64,000 nucleotides of DNA from Nissolia schottii (GCA_003254905.1 QANU01026700.1:62001-126000), one strand, 5' to 3'. Shown: positions 23,245 to 34,199, counted from the first letter of the stretch. The notes: generated by a model not told the origin, from the sequence alone. Numbers and translations: made by a program.

Positions 23245-24340
23245 TTAAAAGACAACATTCCTTATGTTTCCTTCCCCTTCAAACTCAACGTCCTCAAGAA
23301 ATCTCGCATTTCTCATTTCAAAAAATGATCTGGATGTGGGATTGTAAAATGTATACCCGCAAGAGCGTTCAACATAACCAACAAAATAGCAACTAACCGT
23401 TCTTGAGTCCAGTTTCCTTTCATGTGGCCTATACAAGTGCCTTATGCTAGGCTTTTTGCCAGTTCATAGCTCATAAAGGGTTTTGGTTATTGCCTTGCTT
23501 GGTACCCTATTAAGGATATAAACTGCAGTCTTTAAAGCTTCTCCCCAAAGTGACTCTAGCAGTGAAGAATGACTAATCATACTTCTTACCATATCTTTAA
23601 GAGTTCGGTTTCGTCGTTCTGCAACACCGTTAATGTTGGGTTTGCCCGGCATGGTGTATTGCGGAACAATTCCACACTCATTGAGGAAAAGAGCAAAGGG
23701 TCCCGGGCGTTGTTCTCCTGATCTGTCATATCTGTTGTAGTATTCACCACCACGATCAGAATTGACAGCCTTAATTTTCTTTCCAAGTTGAAGTTCTACT
23801 TCAGCCTTGAAAGACTTAAAAACGTCTAGGGATTGGGACTTCTAATGAATCAAATATAGGTAACCGTATCTAGAGTAATCGTCTATGAACGTAATAAAGT
23901 ATTGTTGTCCATTCCAAGAGGGTGTAAGAAATGGACCACAAATGTCCGTATGTATTAGTTCTNAGAAAAGAGCAAAGGGTCCCGGGCGTTGTTCTCCTGA
24001 TCCGTCATATCTGTTGTAGTATTCACCACCACGATCAGAATTGACAGCCTTAATTTTCTTTCCAAGTTGAAGTTCTACTTCAGCCTTGAAAGACTTAAAA
24101 ACGTCAAGGGATTGGGACTTCTAATGAATCAAATATAGGTAACCGTATCTAGAGTAATCGTCTATGAACGTAATAAAGTATTGTTGTCCATTCCAAGAGG
24201 GTGTAAGAAATGGACCACAAATGTCCGTATGTATTAGTTATTAGTTCTAAGACATCCTTAGCTCTTTCGGCACCTAATTTCCTTATGTTCGTTTGTTTTC
24301 CCTTGATACATTCAACACATACTTGAAAGTCAGAAAGATT
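23245..24340 (-). pseudogene. Copia integrase remnant, partly duplicated at an N join
   Basis: The segment 23464-23786 carries [18 protein letters not shown] and [22 protein letters not shown] from the integrase core, and 23245-23436 carries the C-terminal GYVERSCGYTFYNP. 24149-24367 has the pre-integrase end VCVECIKGKQTNI. The block 23686-23962 is repeated as 23965-24240, immediately across the single N at 23963. Frames are broken. Confidence 0.85.
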
Positions 24341-25044
24341 TAAGGGTTCAAGAATTTCATCCGACACAAGCCTCTGAATTTAGAGATATGACCTAAACGC
24401 TTGTGCCATAAGGTGGCTGAATTCTCATTCAATTTTCGCTTTGTACTTCTTAAACTTGTTTGCAATATTTCGTTATAGGAACCAGCAATGTCAAGCATAT
24501 ATAGATTATTAATCAAGGAACCAGAACCCACAACACATGAATTTCGAGAGAGACTTACCTTATTATTTCCAAATGAACAAGAAAAATCAGATTTGTCCAA
24601 ACTAGAAATAGAAATTAAATTCCATCTAAATGACGGTGCAACAAATGTCTCAAACAAATCCAAATGAAATCTAGTTTTTAATTGTAATCTAAAGGTCCCT
24701 ATAGCTTCCACCGCAACTTTATTGCCATTACCCACAAAGATGAATCTTTCAACATCACTTGTTGATCGGCTCCACAGGCAACTTTGCATAGACATACTTA
24801 TGTGAGTAGTAGCACTAGAATCTACCCACCAAGTATCCTTAGGTACAGAAGCTAAATTGACTTCAGAACAAACTAAAGCGAGAAGCTTACCCTTCTTCAC
24901 ACGCCAAGCGACGTATTTAGGACAATCTTTCTTCATGTGTCCTCCCTTCTTGTAGAAAAAGCAAGTGAATTCCTTATCTTGCCTTTTCTGCTTCTTCTTT
25001 TGTTGAGAAGAACCTTCTGCAGTATCCTTAGCCAAGGTTGTCAA
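24340..25044 (-). pseudogene. Copia gag C-terminus and protease remnant
   Basis: The frame contains a zinc knuckle whose second cysteine is lost (CFFYKKGGHMKKDC where the + strand copy at about 30090 has CFFCKKRGHMKKDC). The protease site is damaged too (VDSSATTH instead of VDSGATTH). The pre-integrase block SATLWHKRLGHIS follows. These changes indicate an inactive copy. Confidence 0.88.
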
Positions 25045-25180
25045 ACTCGAGAGTTTAAGTAAACTCGTGGAGTCTTAACAAACTCGGATAGTAAACTCGT
25101 ATGAGTTTACATACATAAAAAAATATGTTATAAGCAATATAATTAGAAACTAAACTTGATTAAATAATGTATTTATAATT

Positions 25181-25467
25181 GAAATCTAGTTTTTAATTGT
25201 AATCTAAAGGTCCCTATAGCTTCCACCGCAACTTTATTGCCATTACCCACAAAGATGAATCTTTCAACATCACTTGTTGATCGGCTCCACAGGCAACTTT
25301 GCATAGACATACTTATGTGAGTAGTAGCACTAGAATCTACCCACCAAGTATCCTTAGGTACAGAAGCTAAATTGACTTCAGAACAAACTAAAGCGAGAAG
25401 CTTACCCTTCTTCACACGCCAAGCGACGTATTTAGGACAATCTTTCTTCATGTGTCCTCCCTTCTTG
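25181..25467 (-). repeat. Copy of 24666-24952 ending at a single-N join
   Basis: The 287 bases before the N at 25468 repeat the gag/protease region 24666-24952 with no differences I could see, ending in the same cttcttg. Identity this high, placed exactly at an N, suggests an unmerged contig overlap rather than a biological duplication. The intervening 25045-25180 holds gtaaactcg/gagtttac repeats of unknown origin. Confidence 0.7.
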
Positions 25468-25827
25468 NAAAAAACGGGTCCTTATTTTCAGTTAACTTAA
25501 TTATTTTCGAAGTAAAGTAGGGACTACCAGTATTCCCACACAGCAGATAACAACTTAGCAGACGCAGATTATGACTTAAGCATAAGCTGCTAAGCTAGGG
25601 TGTTACAGAGCGCACAGATCTAAGGAACAGAGCGCGCAGGCAGCGGAGAGGAGCGAATCTGTACGCGGCTTTCGAGCTTGATGGAGAGGAGGCGGCGGCG
25701 GAGCATGGCGCGTGAGGGGATCCTTGTCGATGACCTTGAGGGCGAGGCAGCTGTCGGGGGTGGCGTTGTGGTTGTTGCGGAGGCGGCACGCGAGCTGGAC
25801 AAAGATGAAGGAGAACCGTTTCTTGAC

Positions 25828-25990
25828 GTCACGGAGATCGAGGCGGCGATGGTGGAGAGGCTGATGGACCGGAGGACGGAGACAGCGGAGTCGCTGCTGG
25901 TATGGATCGAGACGGTGAGGGAGGAGGTGAAGCATGTAAAGCACTTCGATTACGTCGTGGTGAATGCGAAGGGGAAGCTCGAGAGCGCGG
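25828..25990 (+). pseudogene. Guanylate kinase fragment, antisense to the LTR element
   Basis: The frame reads [20 protein letters not shown], then [20 protein letters not shown] and KGKLES. This matches the C-terminal part of plant guanylate kinases (the RLxxRKTET...LL...REEV...FDYVVVNxxGKL block), enzymes that convert GMP to GDP. Only about 54 residues are recognisable. The P-loop and GMP-binding N-terminal half are missing and the frame runs into a stop at about 26000. Codons are dominated by GCG, CGG, GAG and GTG, unlike other coding DNA in the window. The upstream frame from 25678 is not assigned. Confidence 0.8.
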
Positions 25991-26243
25991 ATTTGGGATG
26001 AAGAGGTCGGATCGGGAGAGGGCCTCGGTGCGGAACCTGGAGCGGCAAATGAGGGAGGCGGCGGAGAGGTTGATGGTCTCGTCGGGGACCAGCACGGCGG
26101 AGGGAGGCGCCAGGAGGAAGAGGCTGTGTGGAGAGGCAGCGGTAGGAGGACTGCACAGCGCAGATGGCAGAGGGAGATGCCATGGCCGTGGCATAGAGAG
26201 AGAGAGGAGAAGGTTCACGGAGGATGCCATGGCTCTGATACCA

Positions 26244-26374
26244 TGTTAAAAGATAACATGATTCTATATATTAGAGATGAATTTACAATAGAAGGTTAGC
26301 CTATTTATAGGCTGAAAACTAACGGCCAAAAACAAATCACAATCAATTTAAACTTAATATTATTATTCTTAACA
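26244..26374 (-). repeat. 131-bp LTR with adjacent tRNA-Met primer-binding site
   Basis: TG...CA ends with short inverted termini (TGTTAAG / CTTTTAACA), a TATA box inside, and a primer-binding site TGGTATCAGAGCC (26243-26231) immediately downstream on the minus strand. This combination identifies the 5' LTR of a minus-oriented element. Confidence 0.75.
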
Positions 26375-26802
26375 GCAGGAACGGTGGTGTGCTCGTGGTG
26401 TTCCCCGAGGTCGCATTTGAGTTTTCGGCGGGGTAGCAAAAGCTTGACGAAGGTTGAAGCGGTGGTGGTCGGTGGAGGAGTAGTGGTCCGAGTTGCAAAT
26501 CTACTAGCGACGGAGGTTGTCTGCGACCAAGACCACGGTGCCAAGAAATGAAGTTTACAGAGAGTAGGGACTTAGCAGTCCCTTTTCCACACATTACAAA
26601 AAAAATTGTATTCAAATTGTTTTAATTTGTTAATTAATAAAAGTAGAACCCCATGACAGACACAATCCTTATTCCTTAATATGGAGCGCTAACAGGGGAT
26701 GAAAAGACAATGAGGTAATAGAAGATAGTGTTGAGTGAGGTGGTGAAAAAATTATCTTTTAAGATGTGTCAGTTTTCTGGGTTCCAGTTTGTTATGTTGC
26801 TN
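26375..26802. other. Unassigned DNA between the LTR element and the inverted repeat
   Basis: 26380-26550 is moderately GC-rich with overlapping minus-strand frames of low complexity (TTTPPPTTT). 26560-26800 is AT-rich. Nothing is recognised. A single N at 26802 marks the join to the inverted-repeat arm. Confidence 0.3.
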
Positions 26803-27079
26803 TGATCATCAAGCACATACGGTTGGAACGATCCCACTTCTCAATTTTAACCTCTTCAGGGTTTTTCGGAGTAGGAGTGGGTCGCTCCATTCTAAGTGCA
26901 AGATCCAAGTCCATACTGCCGAGAATTATCTCGACAGATTCTTTCCAGACCTTGAAATCCGTCCCATTCAGCATTGGGATGTTATTGACTTGAGCAGAGA
27001 TATTCACAGCACTAGTAACAGAAACTGCGTCCATGAACAAAAGACAACAAAACACATTCATATAAATTAAGCATGTCAA
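26803..27079 (-). pseudogene. Copia gag N-terminal fragment
   Basis: The frame starts in a hydrophobic stretch and continues NISAQVNNIPMLNGTDF, KVWKESVEIILGSMDLDLAL and ERPTPTPKNPEEVKIEKWDR. It is nearly the same as residues of the + strand gag at 29300-29580. It ends abruptly at the N join. It fits as the missing gag start of the minus-strand Copia element at 20570-25044. Confidence 0.85.
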
Positions 27080-27985
27080 TAGAATAAGACATAAGCAATT
27101 ATATATATATATATATATAAATGAGAATCCATCACAAGATACCTAGTATAACATTAATTTCTAGTCTTTGGACAGAGAAATTAATTGTAAGTGGTACTCT
27201 TAATGTAATGATCAAATATTGACAATAAATTCTGTCAAACAACAGCCTTTCTTTGGATCGACTATTGTTCACACGAAAAATACTTTATAATTGTCACACA
27301 TTTATCATCACAAGTATGTCATTATTTGGTCAAACTGTGTCTTCCTTTGGGACAAACATAATTCCCAGAAATAAATCTATACAGTCATCCATGTAATTTT
27401 AATTAAGCTAATTTACATAACAGAGGTTACTTTGGCAACATGCTATTTCAATCAACCCTAATGAAAAAAAATAGAATAGATATCAAAACCAATTTAGGAA
27501 ATTAATTTTACGATCAATTTTTAACCCAAATTTACAAAGAGAGCCTCATATTAATTCTAAATCTATTCCACCAAAATGTTTTGGCCCAATCTGGTTGAAA
27601 ACAAAAAATATTTGTTTGAAAACGGGCCCATAAATGCTCAATTTTCTATTTTGACCAATAGGAAAAGTTTGTAAAAGCAACCTTAGCCCATTTAATACAA
27701 ATATAAGAAGCCCACCTGAATTCAAATAAAACAAGACAAAAATGGTCCATTCATCCTTTAAAACAAGAACAGGTTGCCCCAAAATAAAAAATAAAAAAAG
27801 GAACAACCCATTTCACAAAGAAAAGTCCAATACGGGTTCAAAGAAAATTTTGAGCCCAAAAAAAAAATTAATTAATAACATCAGCCCAAAATGAGATTAA
27901 TTAATAACAGCAACCCAAAATACCAGTAATGGCCCAAATCCTCATACAATGTCACATGTTTCAGCAATTAACAATTAAAAAAAAA
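26803..27985. repeat. Left arm of a 1.17-kb inverted repeat
   Basis: This segment is the near-exact reverse complement of 28413-29581: gag N-terminus, leader and A-rich end. Small indels and substitutions separate the arms. Spacing between inner ends is about 430 bases (27986-28412), GC-rich with CACACG repeats and a single N at 28022. Confidence 0.88.
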
Positions 27986-28412
27986 CAAAAAAAAAACGCA
28001 CACACGCACACACGCATGCAGNAAAACACACACACGCACACACGCATGCAGCGCATGCCGCGTTGTGGCGTCGGCGACGGAAGGAGCCCGGGTGCGTGCG
28101 TGGCGGCGAACGGCAGACCCGCGATGGAAAGCTAACGGCAGCAGCGGCATCACGTGGCGAGCTGTGACTTCGCGGTGGGGTCGCTGCCATGGTTAGCACC
28201 GTGATTTGCGCACCGTCGTGACTCGCGCAGAAATTGTCGCCGTGTTGTACGCCAAGTGGTTGGCGTGATTCGCGGAGGCCACCCGCCATGCTCGTCGTGA
28301 TTTGCATCGCGACTTGGTGCTGCCACCGGAAAATCCGCAGGAAGCAATTGCTTTTGCAGATTCTGTTTCTGTTTGGTTGTGGGTTGCTGTTTGGTTATGG
28401 GCTGATGTTTCA
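27986..28412. other. GC-rich spacer of the inverted repeat
   Basis: A duplicated cgcacacacgcatgcag flanks the N at 28022. Then follows 380 bases of GC-rich DNA with repeated cgtgattcgcg / actcgcgcag motifs. Frames exist on both strands but none resembles a known domain. Confidence 0.4.
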
Positions 28413-29581
28413 TTTTTTTTTTAATTGTTAATTGTTGAAACCTAAGACATTGTAATGAGGATTTGGGCCATTATTGGTATTTTGGACTGCTGTTATTAAT
28501 TAATCTCATTTTGGGCTGATGTTATTAATTAATTTTTATTTTTTTTTGGGCTCAATTTTCTTTGAACCCGTATTGGGCTTTTCTTTATGAAATGGGGTGT
28601 TCCTTTTTTTTTGGGCAACCTGTTTTTGTTTTAAAGGATGAATGAACCATTTTTGTCTTGTTTTATTTGAATTCAGGTGGGCTTCTTATATTTGTATTAA
28701 ATGGGCTAAGGTTGCTTTTACAAACTTTTCCTATTGGTCAAAATAGAAAATTGAGCATTTATGGGCCCGTTTTCAAACAAATATTTTTTTGTTTTCAACC
28801 AGATTGGGCCAAAACATTTTGGTGGAATAGATTTAGAATTAATATGGGGCTCTTCTTGTAAATTTGGGTTAAACATTAATTGTAAAATTAATTTTGTAAA
28901 TTGGTTTTATTATCTATTCTATTTTTTTTTAATTGAGTTGATTGAAATAACATGTTGCCAAAGTAACCTCTGTTATGTAAATTAGCTTAATTAAAATTAC
29001 ATGGATGACTGTATAGATTTATTTATGTGAATTGTGCTCGTCCCAAAGGAAGACACAGTTTGACCAAATAATGACATACCTGTGATGATAAATGTGTGAC
29101 AATTATAAAGTATTTTCGTGTGAACAATAGTCAATCCAAAGAAAGGCTGTTTTTTGACAGAATTTATTGTCAACATTTGATCATTACATTAAGAGTACCA
29201 CTTATAATTAATTTCTCTGTCCAAAGACTAGGAATTAATGTTGTACTAGGTATCTTGTGATGGATTCTCATTTATATATATATAATTGCTTATGTCTTAT
29301 TCTATTGACATGCTTAATTTATATGAATGTGTTTTGTTGTCTTTTGTTCACGGACACTGTTTTTGTTACTAGTGCTGTGAATATCTCTGCTCAAGTCAAT
29401 AACATCCCAATGCTGAATGGGACAAATTTCAAGGTCTGGAAAGAATCTGTCGAGATAATTCTCGGCTATATGGACTTGGATCTTGCACTTAGCATGGAGC
29501 GACCCACTCCTACTCCGGAAAACCCTGAAGAGGTTAAAATTGAGAAGTGGGATCGTTCCAACCGTATGTGCTTGATGATCA
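28413..29581. repeat. Right arm of the 1.17-kb inverted repeat
   Basis: Reverse complement of 26803-27985. It contains the leader and first 90 codons of gag of the plus-strand Copia copy. Confidence 0.88.
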
Positions 29582-31331
29582 TGAAACGCTCCATTCCAGA
29601 AGCGTTTTGGTGCTCTATTCCTGAGATTGTGAATGCCAAAGGTTTCCTTGGAGAAATTGAGCAATATTTTGCAAAAAATGAGAAGGCAGACACAAGTAAC
29701 CTTTTGGTCAAACTTGTCTCGATGAAGTATAAAGGCAAAGGGAACATAAGGGAGTACATTATGGAAATGTCTAATCTCGCGTCGAAACTAAAGTCACTAA
29801 AGTTAGAACTGTCTGACGACTTGCTCGTGCACTTTGTTTTGATCTCTCTCCCTGCACACTTTGGGTAATTCAAAGTGAGCTATAATACTCAGAAGGACAA
29901 ATGGTCCTTGAATGAGCTTATATCTCACTGTGTGCAAGAGGAAGAGAGGCTGCAGAGAGATAAGGTAGAAAGTGCTCGCTTGGCTTCCACCTCTCAGAAT
30001 AAAAAGAAAAGAAAAGCTAAGGATACTGCAGAAGGTTCTTCTCGACAGAAGAAGAAGCAGAAAGAGCAAGATAAGAAATTCACTTGCTTTTTCTGCAAGA
30101 AGAGAGGACACATGAAGAAAGATTGTCCTAAATACGTCGCTTGGCGTGTGAAGAAGGGTAAGCTTCTCGCTTTAGTTTGTTCTGAAGTCAATATAGCTTC
30201 TGTACCAAAGGATACTTGGCGGGTAGATTCTGGTGCTACTACTCACATAAGTATGTCTATGCAGGGTTGCCTGTGGAGCGATCACCAAGTGATCCTGAAA
30301 GATTCATCTTTGTGGGTGATGGCAATAAAGTTGCGGTGGAAGCTATAGGGACCTTTAGATTACAATTAAAAACTGGATTTCATTTGGATTTGTTTGAGAC
30401 ATTTGTTGCACCGTCATTTAGATGGAATTTAATTTCCATTTCTAGTTTGGACAAATCTGGTTTTTCTTGTTCATTTGGAAATAATAAGGTAAATCTCTCT
30501 CGAAATTCATGCGTTGTGGGTTCTGGTTCCTTGATTAATAATCTATATATGCTTGACGTTGGTGGTTCCTATAACGAAATATTGCAAACAAGTTCAAGAG
30601 GTACAAAGCGAAAATTGAATGAGAATTCAGCCACCTTATGGCACAAGCGTTTAGGTCATATCTCTAAACAGAGAATTAAGAGGCTTATGTCGGATGAAAT
30701 TCTTGAACCCTTAGATCTTTCTGACTTTCAAGTCTGTGTTGAATGTATCAAGGGAAAACAAACGAACATATAGAAATTAGGTGCCGAAAGAGCTAAGGAT
30801 GTCATAGAACTAATACATACGGACATTTGTGGTCCATTTCCTACACCCTCTTGGAATGGACAACAATACTTTATTACGTTCATAGACGATTACTCTAGAT
30901 ACGGTTACCTATATTTGATTCATGAGAAGTCTCAATCCCTAGACGTTTTAAAGTCTTTCAAGGCTGAAGTAGAACTTCAACTTCGAAAGAAAATTAAGAT
31001 TGTCAAATCTGATCGTGGTGGTGAATACTACAACATATATGACGGATCAGGAGAACAACGTTCGGGACCCTTTGCTCTTTTCCTCAATGAGTGTGGAATT
31101 GTTCCGCAATACACCATGTCGGGCAAACCCAGCATGAACGGTGTTGCAGAACGACGAAACCGAACTCTTAAAAATATGGTAAGAAGTATGATTAGTCATT
31201 CTTTACTGTCAGAGTCACTTTGGGGAGAAGCTTTAAAGACTGCAGTTTATATCCTTAATAGGATACCAAGCAAGGCAATAACCAAAACCCCTTATGAGCT
31301 ATGGATTGACAAAAAGCCTAGCATAAGGTGA
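29314..31331 (+). pseudogene. Copia gag-protease-integrase, broken frame
   Basis: Two nonsense codons (29866-29868 and about 30771-30773) and one frameshift (about 30270-30300) interrupt an otherwise co-linear polyprotein. 29257-29865 and 29875-30270 are in one frame, and 30290-31328 is in a second frame. Gag has EKADTSNLLVKLVSMKYKGK typical of UBN2-type Copia gag. Confidence 0.88.
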
Positions 31332-31562
31332 CCTATTATTAAATTAACCTTTTAATAATTACTAAATTATCCATATCAAAATTTTGTTTTATGATGATGG
31401 GTGTTGGATTTGTGTTAAGGTGACCTATTGTTTTTTTGAGTTAAAGACGTGAATTTTGATAAGAATAATGCTTCTTGAACATACGAAGATGCATTTCACC
31501 TTGTTATATCTCTTACAACAAGAAATATTTGGGTGTTCATGAAGCACATACTTCATGAATAC
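31332..31562. other. AT-rich DNA after the Copia break
   Basis: The motif taaggtgacctatt at the Copia breakpoint (about 31324) recurs at about 31417. Nothing else is recognised. Confidence 0.4.
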
Positions 31563-31868
31563 TAGGGTTGTCAAAATGAGCATGACCCGCGAGCCCAACC
31601 CGTTTATCCAGTTAAATAAATAAACTAAATGTATAAAATTCGGCCTGCGAATAGTAAAAGCTCATTTAGCCTGGTCTGTTTACCCGCGAGGTCAAATTGA
31701 CCTGTTTAGTTTTAAAATAGCCATAACCCACAGGCTAGCCCGTTTACTTGCATTAAATGGATAGACCAAACGTATAAAATCTGACTTGCAAATTGTAAAA
31801 GTCCGTTTAGGCCTGACCCATTTAACTCGCGGGTTAGACGGGTCAGGTTAGCTCATTTGACAACCCTA
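31563..31868. mobile_element. hAT-type MITE (TAGGGTTGTCAAAA termini)
   Basis: The left end tagggttgtcaaaatgagc and right end gctcatttgacaaccctA are inverted repeats. The 8-bp flanks atgaatac (31555-31562) and atgaatat (31869-31876) form a target duplication with one mismatch. The interior has acccgcgagcccaaccc-type repeats. A second member is at 47512-47868. Confidence 0.82.
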
Positions 31869-31876
31869 ATGAATAT

Positions 31877-32151
31877 TACTCCATCCGTTTACAAATAAAA
31901 GTCTTTTTAGCAAAAAAAAAAGTCTACAAATATTTGTCATTTTAGAATTCAAATGTTTTATTAATTATTTGTTTCCTTATTTTACCTTTATTTAATAAAG
32001 AATGAGAATTTAATAGAGAAATTGAGAAAAACAAAAAAAGTAAATTTGTCAAAACAATGTAAATTTTTTTTATGTACTTGTGTAATAGTAATAATTTTTT
32101 TAATAAGTGTACAAAATCTTAAAAAATTCTTATTTGTGGATAGAATGGGTA
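31877..32151. mobile_element. Stowaway-type (Tc1/mariner) MITE
   Basis: Ends tactccatccgtttacaaataaaag and cttatttgtggatagaatgggta are inverted, with TA at both edges. It starts one base after the target duplication of the neighbouring hAT MITE. AT-rich interior. Confidence 0.7.
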
Positions 32152-32480
32152 TCTACCATTGATTTGAATTTAAAGTATTTAAAATATATAAAAAATTGAA
32201 AAATTAATAGTTAATAATAGAGTTTTGGTAATCAATGCCCTTATTAAAAGCCAAAAGAAGAAAAATTAAGCTTTTAAGATATTGAATGCCATTAGAAACA
32301 CATAAGTTTCACTTTTTTTAATACAAAATTACTATATATGTTCTCTTAACAAATACTTTTAAAACACTTATTAACAAAATCCTTAATAATATTTATAAAA
32401 TACACATTAAATATGCTTCATATACACCTAAATATTTCTTTTGTTGTAAACATCAATGGGATGACAAGACATAAACAATT

Positions 32481-32800
32481 GGGTTAAATATGTTTTTAAT
32501 CATGTAAAATTAAAAATTATGGTCGATCTTCGAAATTTTTTTGTAAGGAATTAGTCCCTAAAAAGATTTGACAAGTTTTAGTCTCTGCCATTAAAATGAG
32601 AAGTTAAGTGCTTACCATTGAATTTACGTGACCATTAAATGTATGTGACACATTTAACAGTCACACTGGCATTTAATGTCTCATTCTAATGACGAAGATT
32701 AAAACCCACCAAATTTTTTATCAAAACTAATTTTTAACAATTTTTTTAAGGACTAATCACAACATTTTTAATTTTATAGAGAGTAAAAACATATTTAATT
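32481..32800. mobile_element. Mutator-type MITE, 320 bp, with 10-bp direct flanks
   Basis: Flanked by ataaacaatt at 32471-32480 and 32801-32810. Termini gggttaaatatgttttta and taaaaacatatttaatt are inverted. Interior includes tagtccctaaaaag and tttagtctctgcc, typical of the legume-style MITE class. A 9-10 bp duplication fits the Mutator superfamily. Confidence 0.8.
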
Positions 32801-33133
32801 ATAAACAATTTATCATGTGTTCTAAATAGTAAAATTATTAAATTTCCCGGTCCCCTTAACCAACTGTCACAATAAATTCCCGGGGGTCTCACATCGAGAT
32901 TAGCCCTTTCTTTTCTTATCACCTCGTTTATCGCACGGGACCACATAGGACAACATAGTGGGCCCCAAAGAAATGAAGTCCGTTAAAATCTATTCTAAGG
33001 ATTTTAATTTATACAGTAAATTCTTCCTTGCTTTTAAAGCATATTGATTGCGTAATTCAAAAACATCATGAATAATCATTCTAATTGATTGTATTTAAAA
33101 AATATATAAAAGTGAAGTAACAAATGATTGATA

Positions 33134-33277
33134 TTTCCTCCGTTTTATAATATTGTTCTATTTCATATTTTTAAATTTAAAATTTAATGGAATCAGATAC
33201 AATTGTGTTTTAATACATTAAATTATGAATAAATTTAAAAATATGAAATGGACTAATATTGTAGAACAGATGAAATA
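33134..33277. mobile_element. Stowaway-type MITE, 144 bp
   Basis: Inverted ends tttcctccgttttataatattg and caatattagt...tttcatctg (opposite strand of attgtagaacagatgaaa). The centre is AT-rich and can fold back. Confidence 0.6.
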
Positions 33278-33341
33278 ATGTTTATGGAACACACATTTAA
33301 TATGCTTCATAAACATACATAAATTTTTCTTTATATCAAAA

Positions 33342-33630
33342 TACTCTCTTTATCCCAAATTATATGTTGTTTTGGCTAAATGCATTAGTATTAAAAAACT
33401 TAGGATTAAGAATAGTTTAAGAAATAACTTTACTAAGTTAACCTTATTTAAGTACTTCGTGATGGAAAAATAAAACAGAGTATTAAAAAGTATTATTTTT
33501 AAGGCTTTAATAAATTATAGATATGTTTAAAAACCTAACAATAAATTTAAATTTCAATTAGAAATGTGAGATTGATAATATGGGACAATTTTTTTTTTGC
33601 TAAAATAACAAATAATTTGAGGCAAAAAAT
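33342..33630. mobile_element. Stowaway-like MITE remnant
   Basis: The left part tctttatcccaaattatatgttgttttggc and the right part gctaaaataacaaataatttgaggc are inverted relatives. Termini have decayed, so the boundaries are approximate. Confidence 0.45.
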
Positions 33631-34199
33631 GTGTTGTTTATACTCGTTAGTTATAAAATATTGTACCAACTCCCTAACCATTAATTATTAATAAATGAAA
33701 TTTTAACAAGATCAACATCTCATTGAGATTTTATTTGATAGCAGATGTTTAGTGAATCAACCAAGTGCTCATAACTAATAAATTTAAATAACATAACTCA
33801 TTAATAAACGGGTTTTACTAACAAATGTTCTAACAATCCTTGTTAAAAAACATAAATAATAATTTTGTCTTACAAAATAAAATTTGTATAATTTTTTAAC
33901 ACAAAATACTTAATCAACTCAAAATTTAATGGCATTGGTCAGAAAACCGTTAATAAATTGAGGACAAGTAAGAATAGAAAAGCTAACGAGTGTCATCTTA
34001 GCAGAAGGAGCACAAACTTGTTAAGAATCATAAAACTTGTAGTTCTTCAATTCCAAGTTTCTTTTTTCTGATTTCCTAACAAATGCGCCCTTGCTACCCA
34101 AAAAAAAAAATTCCCCGAACAAGAATAACCATACAATTGCTATCTACCAATCTCTCAGCAGTTCTAAGATTGACTGAAATGATGGCATCGGAGTTTAGT
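33631..34199. other. AT-rich DNA and 3' flank of MATE-2
   Basis: No gene or clear repeat is seen. The 3' UTR of MATE-2 should lie in the right part of this stretch. Confidence 0.4.

Larger units (their letters stand above)
20570..25044 (-). mobile_element. Decayed Ty1/Copia retrotransposon, minus strand
   Basis: Reading leftwards from 25044 the order is gag zinc knuckle, protease, integrase, reverse transcriptase, RNase H, then the putative LTR: the Copia order. Frames are broken at several points (about 21953, 22250, 22651-22768, 23181-23245, 24149-24367). It is interrupted by a 277-base duplication at the single N at 23963. The gag N-terminus found at 26803-27079 on the same strand probably belongs to it, which would make the original element span to about 28 kb with other DNA inserted between. 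Confidence 0.85.
25603..26374 (-). mobile_element. Short-LTR retroelement end with captured GC-rich DNA
   Basis: On the minus strand a 131-base LTR (26374 to 26244) starts TGTTAAGAATA and ends CTTTTAACA, with a TATA box (CTATAAATAGGC). It is followed directly by TGGTATCAGAGCC, the primer-binding site for initiator tRNA-Met. Internal DNA from 26230 to about 25603 is strikingly GC-rich compared with its surroundings and includes a guanylate-kinase fragment. No second LTR was found; the left side is near the N join at 25468. It is probably a non-autonomous Copia-type or TRIM-like element. Confidence 0.65.
28413..31331 (+). mobile_element. Truncated Copia retrotransposon, plus strand
   Basis: The leader and right inverted-repeat arm (28413-29300) is followed by gag (29314 onward), zinc knuckle CFFCKKRGHMKKDC, protease WRVDSGATTHIS, pre-integrase LWHKRLGHIS and integrase ([37 protein letters not shown]). 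The sequence breaks off at 31328 in SIR, with no reverse transcriptase, RNase H or 3' LTR. Defects are a TAA at 29866, a frameshift near 30280 and a TAG at about 30771. Zinc knuckle and protease motifs are intact here, unlike in the minus copy. Confidence 0.88.

Noticed and set aside
25902-26249. 115-codon GC-rich frame beyond the guanylate kinase fragment
   Set aside because: Overlapping frames exist on all strands because of high GC. No domain beyond the guanylate kinase block could be supported.
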